A stretch of 22,077 bases of DNA from Hypsibius dujardini (lineage: Eukaryota > Tardigrada > Eutardigrada > Parachela > Hypsibiidae). Below the pieces are notes generated by a model, which was not told where the DNA came from, did not search any database, and saw only the letters and a program-made list of their open reading frames with translations. The translations under genes and the position numbers were made by a program. The DNA lies in the NCBI GenBank assembly GCA_001579985.1, contig LRSR01006544.1:1-22077 (forward strand), in the 5' to 3' direction. How positions within the stretch are numbered: the stretch's first letter is position 1; each line of letters begins with the position of its first letter. This document shows, piece by piece, positions 17,794 through 22,077 of the stretch.

Positions 17794-18782
17794 CTGTAGA
17801 ATCTCGACCCATCTGTGGTACTTTTTGGACCTTCAGTAAATCAGACCCGGTAGGCCAAAACAACTGTTACTCTTCAATCGATCAATCAAGCGCTTGTTTC
17901 TCCCCAAAGCGCTGGTCCTTTTCTCCTCTTCGTTGTAGCAATTACGACGGCCCATTTAAAAAAAATGTTAATTTTCTGAGGACTGGGTGTTTTGACCCCG
18001 CCCTCCCCCCCAATGAGGATGGGGTTGATCTATTTTGGATCACTTGCGTGTAGGCTGCTTAATGCGCTCATATGTTTATAACAGGATTCATATGGCAGTT
18101 TCCCTGTAAAGGTTGAGTTGTCTTTGTATACATAGTGTGTCATACTCGCCAGCAAGAAAACCACAACAAAGAAGCCTATACTGGCGATGCACATTGGGCA
18201 GCCTGCCCGGGGTTTCCCAATTATTTGATTTTTTGTGCGGGATCTGGATATCAGATTCCTTCATCTGCCCATCCAAATTATGGGCATCCGAGATGACTTG
18301 AGATCTGCCGTTTCAAAAAGTTGGAAAAAAAATTGTAATTAATTTTAAAAAATGTCGAAGAAGGTACACATTTTGCCAGATCCATTTTGGATTCTCTCCG
18401 ATCCTGATCTTCGTCATCAAACTTGTAAAATTGTTTTGGGGATTCAGGTAGGGCGACAAATTCTAAAATCAAACGCTTTGATTTCAGCAAAATCGGTAAA
18501 AAATTCGCTTCGGGCGCCTATTTCTCCCGTCGAAATGATCCAAAGGAACACGCCACGTCCTCAGGAAATGAGTCCTCAGTTCCTCGGAAAACGCAAAAAA
18601 AGATCACAAATCAATGAATCGATCGCAAAAAGAAAGGATGAAAACTGTAATTGTGAACTGCTTATGCAATCAATCAATCGACACTTGCAATCTTGTGGTT
18701 CGCACATCTTTGCAATCAATCAAAACGGTCATTTATTACTGTGTGATGACGTAGGCACCACGGATGGGCCGAGATTCTACAG
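17794..18782 (+). mobile_element. TIR element, 989 bp, TA target
   Basis: Both ends carry CTGTAGAATCTCG(A/G)CCCAT(28 bp, about three mismatches) and are flanked by TA (17792-17793, 18783-18784). It is inserted in the reversed satellite only 12 bases after the pogo-like element. A plus-strand ORF fills its right part. No known transposase motif is visible. The termini and TA duplication point to the Tc1/mariner/pogo superfamily. Confidence 0.78.
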
Positions 18783-18795
18783 TACATCAGTATAA
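18352..18795 (+). CDS. Hypothetical 147-aa protein inside TIR element
   Basis: ATG at 18352 (AAAAATG context) opens 147 codons that run through the right terminal repeat and stop just outside it. The protein has a basic central stretch (FLGKRKKRSQINESIAKRK) followed by CNCELLMQSINRHLQSCG and a hydrophobic end (HIFAINQNGHLLLCDDVG). I do not recognise a domain. Because it ends in the TIR and no transposase is seen, it may be a captured or decayed exon, or a chance ORF; its length alone is only modest evidence. Confidence 0.3.
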   Translation: MSKKVHILPDPFWILSDPDLRHQTCKIVLGIQVGRQILKSNALISAKSVKNSLRAPISPVEMIQRNTPRPQEMSPQFLGKRKKRSQINESIAKRKDENCNCELLMQSINRHLQSCGSHIFAINQNGHLLLCDDVGTTDGPRFYSTSV

Positions 18796-19312
18796 GTATA
18801 GGTCAGGCAGGGTGGGTGCAGACACGCCGGCTACTGTTATAAGTATAAGTATAAGTTTAAGTATATAAGTATAAGTATAAGTATAAGTATAAGTATAAGT
18901 ATAAGTATATAAGTATAAGTATAAGTCAGGCAGGGTGGGTGCAGACACGACGGCTACTGTTATAAGTATAAGTATATAAGTATAAATAAAAGTATAAGTA
19001 TAAGTATATAAGTATAAGTAAAAGTATAAGTATAAGTATATAGATATAAGTCAGGTAGGTGGGTGCAGACACACCTATTACTGCTATAAGTATAAGTATA
19101 AGTATAAGTATAAGTATATAAGTATAAGTATAAGTCAGGCAGGGTGGGGGATGCAGACACATCTGCTACAGCTATAAGTATAAGTATAAGTATAAGTATA
19201 TAAGTATAAGTATAAATCAGACAGGTGAGTGCAGACACATCTGCTACTGCTATAAGTATAAGTACAAGTATAAGTATAAGTATATAAGTATAAGTAAGTA
19301 TATAGAACAATG
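18786..19312 (-). repeat. Satellite array, right arm, reversed orientation
   Basis: About five units of the satellite at 13868-15100 in reverse complement (GTCAGGCAGGGTGGGTGCAG, ACACACCTGCTACTG or close variants) are separated by AAGTAT hexamer runs. With the unit at 17030-17136 it forms the right arm of a large inverted arrangement. ORFs through it (poly-LILILI and YTYTYT) are artefacts. Confidence 0.92.
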
Positions 19313-19501
19313 GCTCACGCGCGAAATGTCTTGTCCCAGAACTGGCCAGTAGTCTCAATGGCAGTCGACACGTATGTCGATTCATAGGCGGGTGTGCAGG
19401 CTCATATTTGATCCGCAAGTATGGTATATAGCGGAGTGAGCTCAGAGCCACATCGACTGACAAGTCTGTTGGAGGAGGGTGACAGTAATGATTTGACATA
19501 A

Positions 19502-19718
19502 TCATCTTACGGGTGTCACTAGCACTGTAGCGCCAGCTTGTAGACCAAATGTTTTCCCTGCATATTTTGCTCGGACTCTGATGGTGGGTCCAACTGTGAC
19601 GCCACCATTTTTCTTTGCAAAAAAATGGCTGGGTAATGTAGAATTGAGTCGAAATCGTAGGGTAATCCGAAGGCAGTTATTGTCTTGTTGTCCCACGAAA
19701 GAAAGTTGTTTTCTTGTC
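19502..19718 (-). other. Astacin last visible exon: Met-turn region, frameshifted
   Basis: Acceptor CCTTTACAG| at 19719-19720, in phase with the previous donor across 1654 bp. QENNFLSW leads to PYDFDSILHYP, the Met-turn with Leu in place of Met. At the A7/T7 run (19619-19625) family similarity moves to another frame (AKKNGGVTVGPTI, AKYAGKTFGLQAG). Without a change the frame stops at 19519; the other frame ends at TGA 19502, or may splice at ACACCC|GTAAGA (19510-19509). Confidence 0.7.
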
Positions 19719-19811
19719 CTGTAAAGGACCATAAAAAAAATATAAAAATTACCAATGAGCACTTAGTGTGCCATTTCTTTAAGTATTATTAATATTGAAC
19801 AGACAGTGTAA

Positions 19812-20409
19812 GGGAACGTTCAAAAATGACGTCAGCGCCATGTAGGGTAGGGGGTGTTTGTATTTTGATGACGAGCTCTGACGCTAAGGGGGTGGGGTCC
19901 AGCCGAGGCTGATGTCAGCCTATATCGTTTAAATTTTTCGGCAATTCCCAGTCTCTGCTGGATTTTTTATTCTTTATGAGCTTTTTATGGTATTCTCCAT
20001 CAGTTCAATGAAAAAAATCTCGACGGAACGATGACGCTTAAACAGGTAGGGTAGAAGTGCCATGTTAAGTTTGTGGCAAAGTTGTCGAACACGCTTTGCC
20101 AATAATTATTTTTCGCAGACAAAAAGGAACCTTCTCTCTACGTTGAGTTGATCAAACCTTATCGAGACTCTCGCCCGGATTTGGAGGCCGATGATACGGA
20201 CATGCTTTCTTAATACTTGCTTTCAATCTGGTTTCAGTAAAAAATGTGTTTGCAATACTGGATAAGTTCTTGCAGATGTATGGGTGTCGGCTTGAGCTGA
20301 CGTCAGTCTTTGCAGAACAAGGGGTCTAGGAATTTCTGACGAGCTCTGACGGGAGTTAGGGGGTAAGGTCGCCTAATATCAGACACTGACGTCATTGTTG
20401 AATGTTTTC
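19812..20409 (+). mobile_element. PIF/Harbinger-like TIR element, copy 2, inside astacin intron
   Basis: This 598-bp element has eroded terminal inverted repeats GGGAACGTTCAAAAATGACG / GAAAACATTCAACAATGACG and a TAA target duplication (19809-19811, 20410-20412). It is in the opposite orientation to copy 1; the blocks GATATTAGGCGACCTTACCC, CTAACTCCC and GAGCTCGTC occur near its right end in reverse complement. It sits in the last astacin intron. Confidence 0.8.
20121..20213 (+). pseudogene. Possible transposase C-terminal exon remnant in PIF-like copy 2
   Basis: A TTTTCGCAG acceptor-like site is followed by an open frame KKEPSLYVELIKPYRDSRPD and an acidic end LEADDTDMLS with TAA at 20211-20213. 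The coordinates place it like the acidic ORF end in copy 1. No catalytic residue is included and the upstream exon was not found. Confidence 0.3.
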
Positions 20410-21372
20410 TAACAGTAGTTGTCCCACCAAATGGCAGAGGTTCATTACACTACTGACGCCAATGGCCACAAATACCCCAGACTGGGGTAGAAAAATGTTC
20501 CCTATTGTTGATTGATTGAGAATTAAGTATCTAGCAGCGGATCGGATGCCTTGTTCACATTCAATGGTGAATCAGGAAATTAAGGTTGACCCGAATGGGA
20601 GGGCAAGCTTGGGAGGCGGGGGAGGGGGAGGCGAGCTAGCCGGGGAGACTTAAGCTACAAGTCCCCTTCCCTTCCCCCTGTGCGGCTATATTTGAATTTA
20701 CGAATGCTAACAAATGTCCCTTTGAGTGATTATAACAAACTTAATAATTTTCGTAGAAGGGGTGAAAAAAATGCGGGCGTTTTGTCTCTTCGTTCAAAAA
20801 TCGTGCGAGCCAGAGTCCAAAATTTAGAGTTTCAATTTTTTTCTGAAAAGGAAACTTGAAGCTTTCTGAAAAAACCAATCTTCAATTTATCAAGTTTGGG
20901 AACAGCGGTCAACATCGAAAAAACCGAAAGTGGGAGGGGACAAGAAGGGGCATAGCGAGGGAGAATTTGTATCCTAAGCCGGAGGAGGAAGAGGTCGCAA
21001 AAATAAAAAGGTAACAAAATAATTAGGGGTCGCTAAAAACTATTGGGCCCTCCCCTTGGCCCGTCGCTGGGGGGGGGGGGGTGCATGCTTTAACATGTAA
21101 AAAGCCCAGAATGTTTGTTCCCCCTCCGCTCGGGTGTTATTCTCGACAACTGGCGCAACGACCCAGCCAGCCCAACGGTAAATCTGTCACTTAAGGCATC
21201 CTTGGTTCTTCATTACATTATCTCGGATGAAAGAGGGTTCGGGGGGATGTTCCAGGGCTCAGGCAAAATTAGTATTACAACCCCCAGCACTTCAAGGGTC
21301 GCCATCACTCTCTTTATCTTGCTTTCAAATGACAATACGCTGGTTAGGTTGTGTATGCGGTTAGAAATTTAC
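20410..21372 (-). other. Rest of long astacin intron
   Basis: Intronic sequence between the PIF-like copy and the zinc-site exon. It holds purine-rich stretches (GGGAGGCGGGGGAGGGGGAG near 20611) and a G13 homopolymer at 21069-21081, both potential G-quadruplex formers, but no exon or transposon ends that I recognise. Confidence 0.55.
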
Positions 21373-21444
21373 CTCTTTCAATGTTGGCTGAAACAATCTC
21401 GATGTATTCGTCGCGGTCGGCTCTGGCGTGTTCATGAAAAAATC
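21373..21444 (-). other. Astacin exon piece: third zinc His and RxDR
   Basis: Acceptor CTGTTAG| at 21446-21445, then FFHEHARADRDEYIEIVSAN, ending in IERG with donor AGAG|GTAAAT (GT at 21372-21371, phase 1). The His of FFHEH is the third zinc ligand. Confidence 0.8.
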
Positions 21445-21525
21445 CTAACAGAACGACAACCAGATAAACACCTAACATTATTGAACGAGTTAGAGAAAAA
21501 ATTTGTAGGGATGTAGCAAAATTAC

Positions 21526-21573
21526 CCAAAGCATGCATTAGCTCGTGTTGAATGGTGCTTTTCGTCCAACATC
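21526..21573 (-). other. Astacin exon piece: HELMH half of the zinc site
   Basis: Acceptor GTTACAG| at 21574-21575, then 48 bases encoding GCWTKSTIQHELMHALG, then donor |GTAATT at 21525-21524. It joins both neighbours in phase 1. It holds two of the three zinc His ligands and the catalytic Glu. Confidence 0.8.
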
Positions 21574-21651
21574 CTGTAACAATACGATGCATTATTAGTT
21601 AAAAAAAACGAACGGCTTAATTTTATTAAAATATAATGAACAATTTCTCAC

Positions 21652-21734
21652 CGGACTCAAGGTTGAGCGGCTGGCGGCCTTGATTCTGACGTCCGATCAT
21701 TGAATAACACTTAAATGGGTGGGGAATGCTTTTG
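21652..21734 (-). other. Astacin exon piece: GCxSxVGRxGGxQ region
   Basis: CYSMIGRQNQGRQPLNLESG is the second-Cys block. The exon ends at donor CCG|GTGAGA (GT at 21651-21650, phase 1). An acceptor AG at 21736-21735 matches the phase of the upstream donor but adds eight residues (KSIPHPFK); the alternative AG at 21711-21710 gives the usual loop length but the wrong phase. Confidence 0.65.
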
Positions 21735-21814
21735 CTCAGTTCACATAATAAATACAATTTTTGTTCTCTCATTCAAAGGAACACCGTTCCAGCGGTTCCT
21801 CAATTTCCACTTAC

Positions 21815-21936
21815 CCTGCTCTGAATACTTGATCGATATTAATATAATCTCGTGGGTTAGTATGCTCGACGAATTTGACGCATGTCGCGTTTTCCATCTC
21901 GTTCATTGCTTGCCGTAGTGCGAGCTTTCGTTCCAC
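21815..21936 (-). other. Astacin exon piece: helix and first Cys
   Basis: ERKLALRQAMNEMENATC, then VKFVEHTNPRDYINI, matches the astacin IxxAMxxIExxTCVxFVxRTxxxDYI block. A strong donor (GCAGG|GTAAGT, GT at 21814-21813) ends it in phase 2. The left border is uncertain. Confidence 0.7.
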
Positions 21937-22008
21937 GGCGACGTACACGCAGTAAGAACCAATGTAATATTGCAGTATAAGAACCAAGGACGTCTCGTCA
22001 TAACTCAC

Positions 22009-22075
22009 ACAGGAACGTTGGACACCGATATGGTACAATTCCGCCGGGCCAAAGATAGGCTTCATCCATAATTCC
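22009..22075 (-). other. Astacin exon piece: start of mature domain
   Basis: Frame GIMDEAYLWPGGIVPYRC is the typical mature N-terminus (xLWPxGxVPY). A GTGAGT donor follows at 22008, in phase 1. The next coding similarity starts by 21936 in a different frame. The only AG near it (21925-21926) gives phase 0, so this junction is unresolved. Confidence 0.6.
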
Positions 22076-22077
22076 GT

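Larger units (their letters stand above)
19502..22077 (-). pseudogene. Astacin-family zinc metalloprotease gene, multi-exon, probably damaged
   Basis: Six pieces on the minus strand assemble in the order of an astacin catalytic domain: 22075-22009 (MDEAYLWPGGIVPY), 21936-21815 (LRQAMNEMENATCVKF, DYINID), 21734 or 21709-21652 (CYSMIGRQNQGRQPLNL), 21573-21526 (GCWTKSTIQHELMHALG), 21444-21373 (FFHEHARADRDEYIEI) and 19718-19502 (NNFLSWDN, GLPYDFDSILHY). Astacins are secreted or membrane zinc endopeptidases. The signature HExxHxxGxxHxxxRxDR is complete once the 81-bp intron is removed, and the Met-turn Tyr is kept although its Met is Leu. Two problems remain: a one-base frame change in a T7 run in the last exon, and no phase-matched junction between the first two pieces. 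Either the gene is decaying or there are local sequence errors. The prodomain and signal peptide would lie right of the window. Confidence 0.75.

Noticed and set aside
18440-18486. Possible 40-bp intron (CAG|GTAGGG...TTTCAG) in the 147-codon ORF
   Set aside because: Shorter than the other introns here, and splicing would bring a stop into frame almost at once.
19502-19515. Shared ACACCCGTAAGA string at the astacin exon end and the receptor A exon end
   Set aside because: Thr-Pro codons followed by a consensus splice donor explain it; no wider similarity exists.

Overview
The window looks like nuclear DNA of a small-bodied invertebrate animal. The genes are intron-split with GT-AG introns of about 60-120 bp, there is a tandem family of rhodopsin-like 7TM receptors and an astacin metalloprotease, and the spacers are full of DNA transposons and one tyrosine-recombinase retroelement. 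A tardigrade or similar ecdysozoan would fit, but nothing here proves the phylum. No bacterial operons, tRNA, rRNA or CRISPR array were seen.

Layout. (1) 1-13.7 kb, minus strand: a receptor gene array. Copy A (exon 1 at 16-915, the rest off the left edge), copy B (9409-10571, broken by a 14-bp deletion), copy C (11702-12836, apparently complete in two exons) and copy D (13549-13710, an intact last exon with no first exon). All share the same phase-0 intron in TM7. (2) Between A and B: an 8-bp tandem repeat, a 472-bp foldback element, a degenerate DIRS/Ngaro-type retroelement (SAP-like gag, zinc-finger/RT, RNase H, tyrosine recombinase; 1940-5035) and two copies of a small TIR element. (3) 13.87-19.3 kb: a satellite/transposon island. 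A satellite unit of about 75 bp carrying (TTATAC)n lies in one orientation on the left and in the opposite orientation on the right. A PIF/Harbinger-like element, a pogo-like element and another TIR element have inserted into it. A palindromised Tc1/mariner fragment and a GGTAC minisatellite sit between the arms. (4) 19.5 kb to the right edge, minus strand: an astacin zinc-metalloprotease gene in at least six pieces. Its zinc-binding signature is split by an 81-bp stop-free intron, and its 1.65-kb last intron hosts a second PIF/Harbinger-like copy.

There is no operon-like cooperation between genes. The story is birth-and-death evolution of a receptor array and repeated transposon insertion, with likely active genes limited to receptors A and C and possibly the astacin. 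I saw no clearly new biological system. The most interesting signals are the intron inside the astacin zinc motif, the near-identical tract shared by receptors A and B, the orphan receptor exon D, the SAP-like domain at the start of the retroelement gag, and the inverted satellite arms.
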